Assembly: GCF_039545055.1 (NCBI RefSeq)
Contig: NZ_BAABRP010000005.1
Span: 137,001 to 201,000, forward strand
Reading direction: 5' to 3'
Length of the DNA: 64,000 nt
Source of the DNA: Deinococcus carri
GTDB taxonomy: Bacteria > Deinococcota > Deinococci > Deinococcales > Deinococcaceae
Shown: positions 51,868 to 61,028 of the stretch, piece after piece
Layout: every line of letters starts with the position of its first letter
How positions within the stretch are numbered: the stretch's first letter is position 1
Position numbers and translations under genes: made by a program
Notes under the pieces: generated by a model
The model's database searches: none
What the model was told of the DNA's origin: nothing
What the model saw: only the letters and a program-made list of their open reading frames with translations

Positions 51868-52676
51868 GCGCTCACCTGTCCCGAACGCCGCGCCGCACGG
51901 TTCTCGCTCTGCGCTGATGGCTTCGCCATCTGCCGCTCAAGCTCCGCATCAGGATCGACCATCAAGGCCTGTGGGTATTCTTCGGACACGCGAACTCCCG
52001 CCTGCAAAGAGGTCATCATGCTTTCCAGCAGAGCCTCGTCCAGCCCCAGCTTCACCAGCTCGCTTCGGAAGGCCTCCCGGCCAGAACGCGTCAGCCCATA
52101 GGCCCGGGCCGCTCCTCTTTTCTCCGAGCTGGCATACCTGTCCAGGCGCACCACATGATCCGGGCAACGGTCCTTCAGCGAGTCAAAGGGCCGGTTGATG
52201 GAGACGCCGTTCTCCAGCCAGCGCGCCCGCGTCATACTCCCCTCGTCCTGCAGGGGTTCGAAATACAGCTTCAGCCATGCGGCCTCTCCTGGACACACGA
52301 AGGGCAGGCCCGCCTCTGCAGTGGCCAGCAGCAGCAGCTTTGTCGCCGTGCCCTGAAGGTGCGGTTGACCACCGCTGCCCCGCAAGACTCGCAGCGCTGC
52401 GCTGCTAACCACCGGCGCCCATTCCCAGCAAGGCCCATCCACCGGTTCAGGACCGAAGTCCTGTTCCAGCCGTTCCCGCAGCAGCGCTGAGACGCTGCTC
52501 ACCAGCCGCTGCGCCTCTGCGCGGGGGAGGCGATCCTCATTACAGCGCACCTCTCCGCGCCTCAGCCGCCGCAGGACTTCCTCGACGTCCTGCAGCCACG
52601 CCCAGCCGTCTTCCTCGCCGTCACCCAGGTGCACACTCAGCGCCACCGTCGACGTCAATCGCGGTCTACTGCCCAT
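51864..52676 (-). CDS. Unknown protein, first gene of the three-gene toxin-antitoxin-like set (module B)
   Basis: The protein has 270 residues and starts at the ATG at 52676. It shares with the module A protein (16013-16831) the block NGVSINRPFDSL, RAYGLTRSGREAFRSEL and the GLDEALLESM-like helix near the C-terminus, which looks like a winged helix. The N-terminal half differs. Divergent from tnsABC of module B. A DNA-binding regulator or third component of the toxin-antitoxin set is likely; no enzyme motif is seen. Confidence 0.65.
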   Translation of the reverse strand: MGSRPRLTSTVALSVHLGDGEEDGWAWLQDVEEVLRRLRRGEVRCNEDRLPRAEAQRLVSSVSALLRERLEQDFGPEPVDGPCWEWAPVVSSAALRVLRGSGGQPHLQGTATKLLLLATAEAGLPFVCPGEAAWLKLYFEPLQDEGSMTRARWLENGVSINRPFDSLKDRCPDHVVRLDRYASSEKRGAARAYGLTRSGREAFRSELVKLGLDEALLESMMTSLQAGVRVSEEYPQALMVDPDAELERQMAKPSAQSENRAARRSGQVSA

Positions 52677-53149
52677 GTTGTCTCCCTGCCCACCTGCGTC
52701 ACGCAGGTTCTATCAGGGGCGACTGCGCAAATAGAGCGCAGCCTGCATCTTACTGTCCTCCGCGCCTTTTTCTGGTGGCCGCCTGGCCCACCCCTCCCTG
52801 GCCAGGGAGAGGTCCAGAAAGGGCGCGTTGCGCTGACCTGCGCTCCTGGCGGCCGTCCGCCTTGCTGCGCTGACCTGCACCCTGTACTGTCGCCTTCTCA
52901 CGGGGGACGGGACTCCACCCTGGCCTGCGACCAGCGTAACGCTTCGCAAGCCCAGAGTGGAACCCGTTCTTTTTCCATTCTTCAGGCAGGTCTTCTCTTG
53001 TTGTGCCATCTAGATACCCACAAAAGCCGATGTCTTCGCGTAACGGCCTCCCTGGTCCAGCATCTAGATTGAGTTCCGGTGTACCCCGTTGTCTGCAGCG
53101 GGGCTTGCGCTCTTTCAACTTGCGGCCTACGATTCTGCTGAGGGCAAAA

Positions 53150-53167
53150 TCATTTCATGTGACATGA
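53150..53167 (+). promoter_or_regulatory. LexA-type operator upstream of tnsA (module B)
   Basis: TCATTTCATGTGACATGA matches 16 of 18 bases at the lexA(B) start (59178-59195). It contains the palindrome TCATGT-g-ACATGA (53155-53167). TTGCGG (53120-53125) and CAAAAT (53145-53150) upstream form a weak possible promoter. Confidence 0.6.
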
Positions 53168-53170
53168 GAG

Positions 53171-53205
53171 GCGCCGGGATCCGATTTCGGCGGCAGCCCC
53201 GGCGC
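53171..53205 (+). promoter_or_regulatory. Leader hairpin upstream of tnsA (module B)
   Basis: GCGCCGGG (53171-53178) pairs with CCCGGCGC (53198-53205), followed by TTTCA; 29 bases before the tnsA ATG. Same place as in modules A and C. Confidence 0.55.
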
Positions 53206-53234
53206 TTTCATGGCCCTCGGAACGGAGAAGCCAG

Positions 53235-53945
53235 ATGCCATCCTACCGCGTTGCGCTTCAGCGCAGCGACGGGTCCGTGTTGCCGGACGCGCCCCTCACG
53301 GCGCTCTTGCACACGCCCGTCGCGTCCCTCGCCCCCTGGCGTGAGTCCCAGAATTACCCGGGCCAGCGCCACCTCACCGGGCTGGCCTACCTCGCCCGCA
53401 GCGGCCAGCACGTCCCCTTCGAGTCGAGGCTCGAGCAGTTCGCCCTCACCCGGCTCGACCACGACCCCGCCACCGTGCGGGTCGCTGCCCAGCCCTTCCT
53501 GCTCACCTGGGAGGTGGAGGGCAAGGTGGTCGGCCACGTGCCCGACTTCCTGGTCGAGCGGCGGCGCCAGGGGCCGCTGGTCCTCGACATCAAGCCCAAG
53601 GCCTTTGTCGACCGACCCGACACCGCGTGCGCCTTCGCGGCCACCCGCGAGGCGTGCGACCGGCTCAGCTGGAACTACGCCGTCTGGACCGAGCCCTCGC
53701 GCCCCTTCCTGCACAACCTGCGCTGGCTCAGCGCCCACCACCGTCCCCCCTTCGAGCATGAGGTCTATGCGCCCCTGCTGCGGGCGCTCCTGCAAGACAG
53801 TCCCCGCACCATCGGAGAGCTGGTGGGCGCCCTGGACCCCGAGTGCCTGGTGCGCCCCGTGCTGTTCCACCTGATGTGGCGCCGCGAGGTGCTCGCTGAC
53901 CTGGAAGTGCTGCTGGACGACTTCACCCCGGTGCGGCTGGCGTGA
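53235..53945 (+). CDS. tnsA: TnsA-like endonuclease (module B)
   Basis: The protein has 236 residues; the ATG at 53235 has GGAG 9 bases upstream. The PD-(D/E)XK residues are complete: FESRLEQ (E63/E67), VPDFLV (D104) and VLDIKPK (K120). It contains NYPGQRHLTGLAYLARSG, the conserved TnsA segment before the nuclease, and ends with LVRPVLFHLMWRREVLADLEV. It cuts the 5' strand at the ends so that TnsB can move the element by cut-and-paste. One base separates it from tnsB. Comparison with module A shows that the lysine lost there is intact here. Confidence 0.92.
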   Translation: MPSYRVALQRSDGSVLPDAPLTALLHTPVASLAPWRESQNYPGQRHLTGLAYLARSGQHVPFESRLEQFALTRLDHDPATVRVAAQPFLLTWEVEGKVVGHVPDFLVERRRQGPLVLDIKPKAFVDRPDTACAFAATREACDRLSWNYAVWTEPSRPFLHNLRWLSAHHRPPFEHEVYAPLLRALLQDSPRTIGELVGALDPECLVRPVLFHLMWRREVLADLEVLLDDFTPVRLA

Positions 53946-53946
53946 C

Positions 53947-56112
53947 ATGGCCAGCCCCTATGCCTTCGAGTTCCGGCCCGGCACCCGGCTCCACCTGCGC
54001 GGCGACTCCTGGACCGTCAGCGGACTGACCGGCACCCACGTCACGCTACGCGACGCCCTGGGGCGCGAGACCCCCTTCGAGACCCTGGAGGTGCTGCAAG
54101 ACCCCACCTTTTTCCCGATCCTGAGCGAGCGTGAGATGCGCCGCTTCGACCCCCGCGCCGTCATCCTCGACACCTACCCGGAGCCCATCGTCGCCGCCGC
54201 CCTCGAGCTGGAAGCCCACCTGCTCGAGTACCGCACGGGTTACCGCAGCGGGGAGGCCGCCACCGCGGCGCCCGGGGAACCCCGCGACGCCTACCACCCG
54301 GGCCTGGTGCCGCTGCAGCAGCGCCTGCAGAACAAGGCGTGCGAACTGGTCGCAGCCCGTCCCCCGGGTCTGGAGAAAAAGCGCCGCCTGAACGCACGGG
54401 CGGAACCCGACCCTGTTCTTTCCGAGATGGAGCGCTTGCGCAAGCTCTACCGCGAGTACCAGAAGGTCGGGTTGATCGCCCTGATCGACCGGCGGGTGCT
54501 GCGGCGCCGGGAAGGCCACGGCCGCCACCACCCGGCGGTCGTGAAGGCCGCCCAGCGCGAGATTCACCGCCAGGTCAGCGCGTCCAGCCGCAGCCTCAAG
54601 AACCTCGCGCTGCACGTGCGGCTCAGTGTGGAGGACCAGCACGGGAAGAACGTCCCGGTGCAGGGTCCGCGCAGTCTCCAGCGCCTGATCAAGCGCCTGG
54701 GCAAGGCCCGCCGGCTGGAGAATACCGCGAGCACCCGGCGCAGCCATGGGCGCAGGCCCCAGGGGGTCTACCTCACCCTGGTCGCCACCTTTCCCGGCGA
54801 GTACGTCCTGATCGATGTCACGCTGGGCGACTTCCTGGCCATTGATCCCCTGACCCTGACGTCGCGGCGCTACCAGCTCGTCGCCGCGATGGACCTCTAC
54901 AGCCGCTGCATCCTCTCGTTCCGCCTGCTGCCCGACGACCCGAAGGGCATCGACCTTGTCTTCAGCCTCTACGACATCATCACCCCGAAGCGCATGCTGC
55001 CCGGCTGGCCCGAGGCGGCGGCCTATCCCTACGTCGGGGTGCCCCGGCACGTGGTCCTGCGCGCGCATGGTCTGCCCGAAGACACCGCCCTCGCCGGGAT
55101 TCCCAGCGTCACGCCCCACGCGGTGGTGGTCGACAACGGCAGGATCTTCGTCTCCGCGCCCTTCACCAACGGCTGCCGCCTGCTGAACGTCAGCATCCTG
55201 CAGGCCCGGCCCTACACCCCCACCGACAAGAGCCAGCTCGAGCGCTGGTTCGGCACCATGGAGCGCGGCTTCGCCCAGCACCTGGGCAGCTACCTGAGCT
55301 ACGCCGCCCATGAACGCGGCGAAAAGCGCGAGGAGGAGGCCACGCACTTCGTGCACGAGATCGAGTCGCGCCTCGGCGAATGGATCGCCACGGTCTATCA
55401 CCGCCAGATTCACTCTGAACTGCGGTCGGCCAGCGTCCCGGGTGCCGACCTCAGCCCCAACGACATGTTCGACCTCGGGATCAGCAAGGCTGGCCTGGTG
55501 ACCGTGCCGCTGGGCCAGGACATCTACTACCAGCTGCTGGAGACCATCGACCGCAAGATCAACACCTACGGCATCGAATACAGGGGCCTGCTGTACGACC
55601 ACGAGGCGCTGAACGAATTCCGCGACCTTCCCAGCGACTACGGCCACCTCAGGGGCAAGTGGCCCTTCAAGCGCGACCCCCGCGACCTGCGCTACCTCTA
55701 CTGGCAGCACCCGCGGACGCTGGCCTGGCACCGCCTCACCCGCCGCGATTCCGCCTACCCCGATGCTCCCTTCAGCAGCGAGCTGCTGCGCCGGGCGCGC
55801 CTGATCGCCCTGAAGCAGGGAGGCCGCCTGCATGACCCGGAAGAGGCCAGCCGGGCGCTGGACAGCCTGGTGCGGGGCATTCGCCAGGAGACCCGGACTT
55901 TCAAGCAGCGCCGCCGGCAGCTCGCCGAGGAGCGTGCCCTGCTGCAATCCGAGCGCGACCGGGAGACCGTGCTCCCGCAAGAGCCCATCCAGACCCCACC
56001 CCCGCCGCCCGCCGCGCCGGCCGTTCCCCCCGCCGTGCGGAACTACCGGTCGCTCGACCGCATCAGTGACGATTGGATGGCCGCCTTCGACCTCGAGGAG
56101 GACCCCACATGA
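53947..56112 (+). CDS. tnsB: TnsB-like DDE transposase (module B)
   Basis: The 721-residue protein has the DDE triad in YVLIDVT (D290), VVVDNGRIF (D396) and KSQLERWFG (E432). The N-terminal 280 residues hold helix-rich DNA-binding segments, and the C-terminus ends in a Gln/Arg-rich helix, a Pro-rich linker (QTPPPPPAAPAVPP) and a short conserved tail (DDWMAAFDLEEDP) of the kind that docks on TnsC. The tnsC start overlaps its stop. It resembles module C TnsB in length and in the WPFKRDPRDLRYLYW block. Probably an active transposase. Confidence 0.93.
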   Translation: MASPYAFEFRPGTRLHLRGDSWTVSGLTGTHVTLRDALGRETPFETLEVLQDPTFFPILSEREMRRFDPRAVILDTYPEPIVAAALELEAHLLEYRTGYRSGEAATAAPGEPRDAYHPGLVPLQQRLQNKACELVAARPPGLEKKRRLNARAEPDPVLSEMERLRKLYREYQKVGLIALIDRRVLRRREGHGRHHPAVVKAAQREIHRQVSASSRSLKNLALHVRLSVEDQHGKNVPVQGPRSLQRLIKRLGKARRLENTASTRRSHGRRPQGVYLTLVATFPGEYVLIDVTLGDFLAIDPLTLTSRRYQLVAAMDLYSRCILSFRLLPDDPKGIDLVFSLYDIITPKRMLPGWPEAAAYPYVGVPRHVVLRAHGLPEDTALAGIPSVTPHAVVVDNGRIFVSAPFTNGCRLLNVSILQARPYTPTDKSQLERWFGTMERGFAQHLGSYLSYAAHERGEKREEEATHFVHEIESRLGEWIATVYHRQIHSELRSASVPGADLSPNDMFDLGISKAGLVTVPLGQDIYYQLLETIDRKINTYGIEYRGLLYDHEALNEFRDLPSDYGHLRGKWPFKRDPRDLRYLYWQHPRTLAWHRLTRRDSAYPDAPFSSELLRRARLIALKQGGRLHDPEEASRALDSLVRGIRQETRTFKQRRRQLAEERALLQSERDRETVLPQEPIQTPPPPPAAPAVPPAVRNYRSLDRISDDWMAAFDLEEDPT

Positions 56113-57233
56113 GCCGCTCCGTGCAGTACCAGGGCCTGAGCCCGGTTCGCCGCCGTTACACCACCATCGAGTCGTGGCGGCACTACGTTGCGCTGGAAGA
56201 ACCCCCGCGCCCCGAGCTGGCGGATGAGCGCCAGAAGGCGTTGTGGACCCCCTCGGACCGCGAGACCTACGACGAGGCGCGCCGGGTCTACCACCGCCGC
56301 TTCGACCCGCTGGAGACGCCCGATGTGCGCGAAATTCACAAGCAGATCGGCTTCCAGTTGTGGGAGAATCTCGACGCGGGCTTCGGCGCCAAGCCCGGCG
56401 GGGCCGTCGACGGGGACGCGACGCTGGGCAAGACCACCATCGTCGCGGAGCTGGGCAAGAGCTTCGAGCGGCGCCTGCTGCGCGAGCATCCCGTCGTCGA
56501 TCCGCAGATGGTGCACCTCGCAGTGCCGGTGGTCTACATCACCCTGCCGGCCCGGGCGACCCCGAAGACGCTGAACCTCACCATCGCGCGCTTCTACAAC
56601 CTGCTCCTGCCCGACAGCTTGCGCCGGGTCTCCACCGATGACCTCAACGTCGCCATCACCCAGGCGGTGGAGGATCACGGCACCCAGGTGATCATCGTCG
56701 ACGACCTGCACTACCTGCAGCTGCGCAGCAAGAACAAATTCCAGGAAGAGGCGGCCCTGGTGGCCAACAATCACCTCAAGCACCTGGCGAACATCCTGGA
56801 CGTCACCTTCGTGTACGCGGGCATCCACCTCGAGAACTCCGGGCTCTTCGACGAGGGGGCCCTGCTCTCCGGTGACCAGGCCCAGACCGGGGGCCGATTC
56901 CTGCACTGCAAGGTCCACCGCTTTGAGAACCGCAGCCTGGCCTGGCTGAGCATGCTCGAGGTCCTGGAGCGCCGGCTGGTGCTGGAGCGCCTGGAACCCG
57001 GCACCCTGACCGCATTGGGCGACTACCTCTTCCGCCGCTCGCACGGCGGGATCGGGGACGTCGTCGGCCTGGTGCGCCGGGCCGCCAACCTGGCCGTGGG
57101 GCACGGTGAGACGATCACCGAGAAGCTGCTGGAGCAGACGAAGCTGCCCCGCAACCCCCAGTTCCACTACGAGCGCCTGCAGGGTCAGCAGGCGCAGGAC
57201 ACCGGCAGCCCCCGGAAGGGGAAGGCCGCATGA
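56109..57233 (+). CDS. tnsC: TnsC-like AAA+ ATPase (module B)
   Basis: The protein has 374 residues from the ATG at 56109 that overlaps the tnsB stop; the frame is open upstream but within tnsB. Walker A is DGDATLGKTT (101-110), Walker B VIIVDDLHYL (194-203), with sensor region FVYAGIHLENS following. It would polymerise on DNA with ATP and bridge TniQ and TnsB. The tniQ gene overlaps its end by 4 bases. Intact, in contrast to nothing damaged elsewhere in this module. Confidence 0.92.
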   Translation: MSRSVQYQGLSPVRRRYTTIESWRHYVALEEPPRPELADERQKALWTPSDRETYDEARRVYHRRFDPLETPDVREIHKQIGFQLWENLDAGFGAKPGGAVDGDATLGKTTIVAELGKSFERRLLREHPVVDPQMVHLAVPVVYITLPARATPKTLNLTIARFYNLLLPDSLRRVSTDDLNVAITQAVEDHGTQVIIVDDLHYLQLRSKNKFQEEAALVANNHLKHLANILDVTFVYAGIHLENSGLFDEGALLSGDQAQTGGRFLHCKVHRFENRSLAWLSMLEVLERRLVLERLEPGTLTALGDYLFRRSHGGIGDVVGLVRRAANLAVGHGETITEKLLEQTKLPRNPQFHYERLQGQQAQDTGSPRKGKAA

Positions 57234-59083
57234 GCCTGGCTCTTTCGGGTCTACCCTCGCGCCGGGTGCTGCAGTCCCGTCCCATTCCTGTGCCTGGGCA
57301 GAGCCTGCCCTCCTACCTGGAGACGCTGGCGGCCGGGCTGCCCCTTCCCATTCCCCTGCTCACGGCCCTGTTCCGCACCGGCCTGATCGACGCGGAGCGG
57401 GTCGAGGAGATCGGCCCCGCCTACGGCATCGACCTGGAGCCCGCCCGCCTGCGCGAGTTCGCCCGGCTCACCCGGCTGGATGAGGCGCAGGTCCGGGGCA
57501 TGCTGCTCTCCCACTACCACGGGGTGGCGCTGGACCTCGCGGGGCTCGAGCCTGACAACGCGGGCAGTGTGCGCCGGGCCGCGCTGGATTCCTGGGCCTT
57601 TTTCGACACCAGCTGGATCTGCCCGCGCTGCGTGGCGCAGACCCGGGCGCTGCAGGTCTCCTGGCGCCTGCCGCTGCACTTCGCCTGCCTGCACCACAGA
57701 GTGCTGCACGCCGACACCTGCCCGACGTGCGGCAAGCTGTTCGGCCACATCCGCCAGGGCCATGGGGGCACCCCGCTGTTCGCCTCCCAGGTGCCGCGCC
57801 CGGGGCACTGCTGGAATGCGCCCCCGGTGGGCCAGTGCAGGACCGGACGCCTCGCCCGGCCCTGCGGCTTCGACCTGGCCCGGGCCCGCGCCCATGACCT
57901 CACCCCCTTCCCCCGGGTGTTGGCGGCCCAGCACGTCATCCTGGGCGTGCTGGATCGTGGCCGCGGCTGGGTGGCGGGCCGCGAGCGCACGGCGCTGGAA
58001 TACGTGGGCCACCTGCGCTCGGTGGCGGCGCTGCTGCTGTATGGGGCCCGTGCGGGCGACCTGGGGGAGCTGCCGCCGCTCTTGCTGGACGAGGTAGAGG
58101 CCTATGTCGAGGACCGCGACCAGCGGCTGGAGCAGCGGATCAGCCGGCGCGAGCGGGAGGGGGGCCGCGGCGGCCCCACGATCGCGGCCTACCGGGGGAC
58201 CCAGCGCTCCGCGGCGCTGATGGCAGCCGTGCTCACCCCGGCGGTGGAGTTGCTGGCCGCTGGCAGCGTGGGCGAGCTCGCCGAGCGCCTGGCGCCCCTG
58301 GTGGAGCGGGCGCGGGCGGTCAAGCAGCGCAAGCTGCGCCTGATGGGTACCGACTTCCACTTCGAGGGGCCGCTGGCCGAGGCCCTAGACGCGGTGCTCG
58401 CGCCCCGGGCGGGCTTTGACATCCGGGTGGGAAGCCGCTCGCGCCTCGTGCCGCCCGGCGGGTACCGCTTCCGGGCCGAGCACGTGCCGCAGCTGCTGTG
58501 GCTCGGCGTGTACCGCGAGCGCTTCGCGCCGCTGCTGGCGGAGTCCAGTATCGGCGAGGACTATGCGCGGCGGGTGGTGAGCATGGCGCTGGTCAAGCTC
58601 ACCGCCGACTACAGCTGGGTGCAGACGGCCGAAGCGCTGGACCTTCCGCGCGGAAGTGGCACGGGGAGTGCGAACAAGGTGATGGGGGTGCTGAACGCCC
58701 TGGGGCGCGCAGACGCCTTCGCGGGGGCGCTGCACGCCCTGGCCGCGACCCTGCACGGGCGGGGAGACCTCACCGACTACGCGGCGCTGCGGCGCCGGCT
58801 CGAGGACTTCTCCGAGGTGCCCTGGGACGTCTGGTGCGACATTGCGGGCCCAACGCAGTGCCTGCCCGGCAAGCACGGCGGTAAGAACCGCTTCGCGGCC
58901 GCCTATGTCTGGGCGCAGGCCACCGGGGGGGACTGGCGGCTCTCGCCCGCGCTGCGGGGCAGAAATCACCTGATGCAGCGCGACATGTATCGCCGCTTCG
59001 AGAAAGAGGACCTCATGCACGTCCAGTCCGGCCTGGACGACCTCGCCGCCGACCTGGCCGCCGGGGAGAATTGGCAAAGCTGA
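57230..59083 (+). CDS. tniQ: TniQ-family protein (module B)
   Basis: The 617-residue protein starts with RPIPVPGQSLPSYLETLAAGLPLPI, has zinc-ribbon halves WICPRCV (about 132) and CLHHRVLHADTCPTCGK (about 158-173), and the C-terminal block DYAALRRRLEDFSEVPWDVW...AAAYVWAQATGGDWRLSP shared with the other TniQ proteins. It serves as the full-length reference for the broken module A gene. TniQ brings TnsC to a target through DNA or protein contacts; the target site here is unknown, as no glmS, tRNA or Cas genes are near. Last gene of the tns operon of module B. Confidence 0.9.
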   Translation: MSLALSGLPSRRVLQSRPIPVPGQSLPSYLETLAAGLPLPIPLLTALFRTGLIDAERVEEIGPAYGIDLEPARLREFARLTRLDEAQVRGMLLSHYHGVALDLAGLEPDNAGSVRRAALDSWAFFDTSWICPRCVAQTRALQVSWRLPLHFACLHHRVLHADTCPTCGKLFGHIRQGHGGTPLFASQVPRPGHCWNAPPVGQCRTGRLARPCGFDLARARAHDLTPFPRVLAAQHVILGVLDRGRGWVAGRERTALEYVGHLRSVAALLLYGARAGDLGELPPLLLDEVEAYVEDRDQRLEQRISRREREGGRGGPTIAAYRGTQRSAALMAAVLTPAVELLAAGSVGELAERLAPLVERARAVKQRKLRLMGTDFHFEGPLAEALDAVLAPRAGFDIRVGSRSRLVPPGGYRFRAEHVPQLLWLGVYRERFAPLLAESSIGEDYARRVVSMALVKLTADYSWVQTAEALDLPRGSGTGSANKVMGVLNALGRADAFAGALHALAATLHGRGDLTDYAALRRRLEDFSEVPWDVWCDIAGPTQCLPGKHGGKNRFAAAYVWAQATGGDWRLSPALRGRNHLMQRDMYRRFEKEDLMHVQSGLDDLAADLAAGENWQS

Positions 59084-59149
59084 AGGGCGAAGCCCACTGG
59101 AACAGGGCGCCTGACTCTCCCAACCTGACCCACCCTGCCCCGCCCCCGC

Positions 59150-59195
59150 TTGCATTCGCGAAGGCGGTCTCGCATACTCATTCCAGGTGACATGA
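59150..59195 (+). promoter_or_regulatory. lexA(B) promoter with overlapping operator
   Basis: -35 TTGCAT (59150-59155), 17-base spacer, -10 CATACT (59173-59178). The operator TCATTCCAGGTGACATGA (59178-59195) runs from the -10 into the start codon; 16 of 18 bases match the copy upstream of tnsA(B). The expected leader is under 12 bases. Confidence 0.68.
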
Positions 59196-59875
59196 TGACC
59201 GATGAGCCCAGGCCCCGATTGACCAGGCGACAGCGCGAGATCCTGCAGGAGATCGGGCGCCTGGAGCGCCTGGGTGAGCCCATCACGACGAAGCGGATTG
59301 GTGAGGCGCTGGGCCTGAAGCGCCAGAATCTGCGGGTCTACCTGGTGGACCTACAGAACAGGGGCCTGGTGCGCTATGAGGCTGAGGAGCGGCAGACCGG
59401 GGTCATTCGGTTGAGCGAGGAGGGCTGGCAGATGACCGGGGCGGAACTGCCCGGGCGCGACCTGCGCTTCCCGATTCTCGGAGAAATCGCCGCCGGGCAG
59501 CCGACGCTGGCCGAAGGGCAGATCGAGGCCTACGCCACTCGACTTCAGGATGTGCTGGACCTGCACGAGGGCGACTTTCTGTTGAAGGTGCGCGGCGACA
59601 GCATGACGGGCATCGGCATCTATCCCGGAGATCTGGTAGCTATCCGGCCCCAGCAGGAGGAACCTCTGAGTGGCGAGATCGTGCTGGTCACCCTCCCCAA
59701 TGAGAACACCGCCACGCTGAAGCGCTGGAGCCGCAACAACGGCACGGTGACGCTGGCCAGCGAGAACCCCGCTTACGCTCCCATGACCTTCAAGGTCGAA
59801 GAGGTGTTGATCCAGGGCTGCATGGTGGGCCACATCGGTACCGGGCGTAGCCGGCGCACCGGGAACGGGGAGTAG
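59195..59875 (+). CDS. LexA-type self-cleaving repressor (module B)
   Basis: The protein has 226 residues from the ATG at 59195 (another ATG lies 3 bases before). Winged-helix N-terminus (RIGEALGLKRQNLRVYLVDLQNRG) and S24 peptidase C-terminus: cleavage site Ala-Gly in GEIAAGQ (100-101), Ser in RGDSM (S136) and Lys in TATLKR (K176). The peptidase part is almost the same as in module A, while the DNA-binding part differs, in line with the different operators of the two modules. It should repress its own promoter and tnsABC(B) until DNA damage triggers cleavage. Confidence 0.9.
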   Translation: MTDEPRPRLTRRQREILQEIGRLERLGEPITTKRIGEALGLKRQNLRVYLVDLQNRGLVRYEAEERQTGVIRLSEEGWQMTGAELPGRDLRFPILGEIAAGQPTLAEGQIEAYATRLQDVLDLHEGDFLLKVRGDSMTGIGIYPGDLVAIRPQQEEPLSGEIVLVTLPNENTATLKRWSRNNGTVTLASENPAYAPMTFKVEEVLIQGCMVGHIGTGRSRRTGNGE

Positions 59876-59878
59876 ACC

Positions 59879-61012
59879 ATGACCGCCCAGCTCACCGCAC
59901 CGCCGCGCGAGCCCCTTCGCCTGGTTCCCCCGAAGCCCAGGCCCTCCCCGGTGGTGCGTTACCCCGAGCTGGTGCCCGGGGACCGGCACATCCTTCTGGT
60001 GCTAGAGGCGAAGGGGGGCAACGCCGACCTGGGAACGCTGGCGGGAGCCCTGGATCTCCCGGAGAGCGGACTCCAGACCCGGCTTTCGGCTCTTGCGGCC
60101 GCGGGAATGGTGCAGCTGCTGCCCGGGCGCTGCGCGCTGCCCGACGAGCTGCGGACCCGGGTGCAGCGCGACCTGAACTCGGCGGTCGGGGCGCGGGTGG
60201 TGCTGAGAAGCGACAACACAGTGCGTTGCCCGGCCCCGCATGCCGGGGAGCGGGTGCTGCGCTCACTCTGCCGCGAGGTCTTTGCGCCCCACGTGGTCCG
60301 GCCCCGGGTGCCTCTGCGCCAGGTGCTGGATGTGCAGGTCATGAATGCTCTGCTTGACGAGGCGGACCGGACATTTCTGGCCAACGCCAGCGTTCACGTG
60401 GACCTGGTCGTCGAACATGTCGAGACCGAGCAGCCGTTGCTGGTTCTGGAACTGGATGGCCCCCAGCATGAATGCAGTCCGCAGCTGGAGCGTGACGTGC
60501 GGAAGGACCGGATTCTGAGGGTGGCCGGGCTGCCGCTGCTGCGGCTGTGGACGTGCGAGGCACAGCCGCCCAGTGAAGGCATGTTGCGCGCCCTGCTGGG
60601 GTGGCGGCTGCAGGGGGCCCTGCGCGACCCCAACTTTCGCGAGGCCTGCCCTATGGCGCTGCGCGTGGCACTGGAAGGCGATGCCGGAAGACACCCCACG
60701 CCTGACGTTCAGCCCGAGCAGGAAGCGCTGCGCGCCCTGCTGGGCGATGAGCTGCTGACCGCCCTGCTCGGGGGGTGGGAGGCCTGTTCGCCAGCCGGCC
60801 TAGCCCGTCAGGCGACGCTGCTGCGGATTGTGACGAACCTGCGCGTGACCCACAGCGATGACGGGATCCGCCAGTGGTTCGAGCGGGCCCGCTACACCCT
60901 TCGCGGCGAGTCCCCCCGCGACATCCTGCAGGGTGACTGGAACCCCGGGGATCCGCGGGTCCGCCTGGTCTGCCGTCTGGCCGCAGCGGGCGGCAGCTTT
61001 TTCGCGACCTGA
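59879..61012 (+). CDS. DUF2726-like PD-(D/E)XK protein with N-terminal winged-helix region (module B)
   Basis: The 377-residue protein has the same length and layout as its module A counterpart: winged-helix-like residues 25-90, then VHVDLVVEHVETEQPLLVLELDGPQH and RKDRILRVAGLPLLRLW (about 172-224), then a helical C-terminal region ending IRQWFERARYTLRGESP...AAAGGSFFAT. It starts 3 bases after lexA, so both are under LexA control and the nuclease should be made after DNA damage. The two copies differ mainly at residues 265-290. The most likely role is a DNA nuclease or nicking factor for transposition or for attack on foreign DNA (inference). Confidence 0.82.
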   Translation: MTAQLTAPPREPLRLVPPKPRPSPVVRYPELVPGDRHILLVLEAKGGNADLGTLAGALDLPESGLQTRLSALAAAGMVQLLPGRCALPDELRTRVQRDLNSAVGARVVLRSDNTVRCPAPHAGERVLRSLCREVFAPHVVRPRVPLRQVLDVQVMNALLDEADRTFLANASVHVDLVVEHVETEQPLLVLELDGPQHECSPQLERDVRKDRILRVAGLPLLRLWTCEAQPPSEGMLRALLGWRLQGALRDPNFREACPMALRVALEGDAGRHPTPDVQPEQEALRALLGDELLTALLGGWEACSPAGLARQATLLRIVTNLRVTHSDDGIRQWFERARYTLRGESPRDILQGDWNPGDPRVRLVCRLAAAGGSFFAT

Positions 61013-61028
61013 ACTCCGGGAGGAAGAG

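Larger units (their letters stand above)
52677..53234. other. Non-coding region between divergent genes of module B
   Basis: No convincing gene. CTCCCTGG/CCAGGGAG (about 52793-52809) is a perfect inverted repeat. The operator-like sequence (53150-53167) and leader hairpin (53171-53205) of the tns operon lie at its right side. Confidence 0.5.

Noticed and set aside
54046..55980. A 644-residue minus-strand frame opposite tnsB(B)
   Set aside because: Shadow of tnsB, composition typical of antisense GC-rich coding DNA, no motifs.
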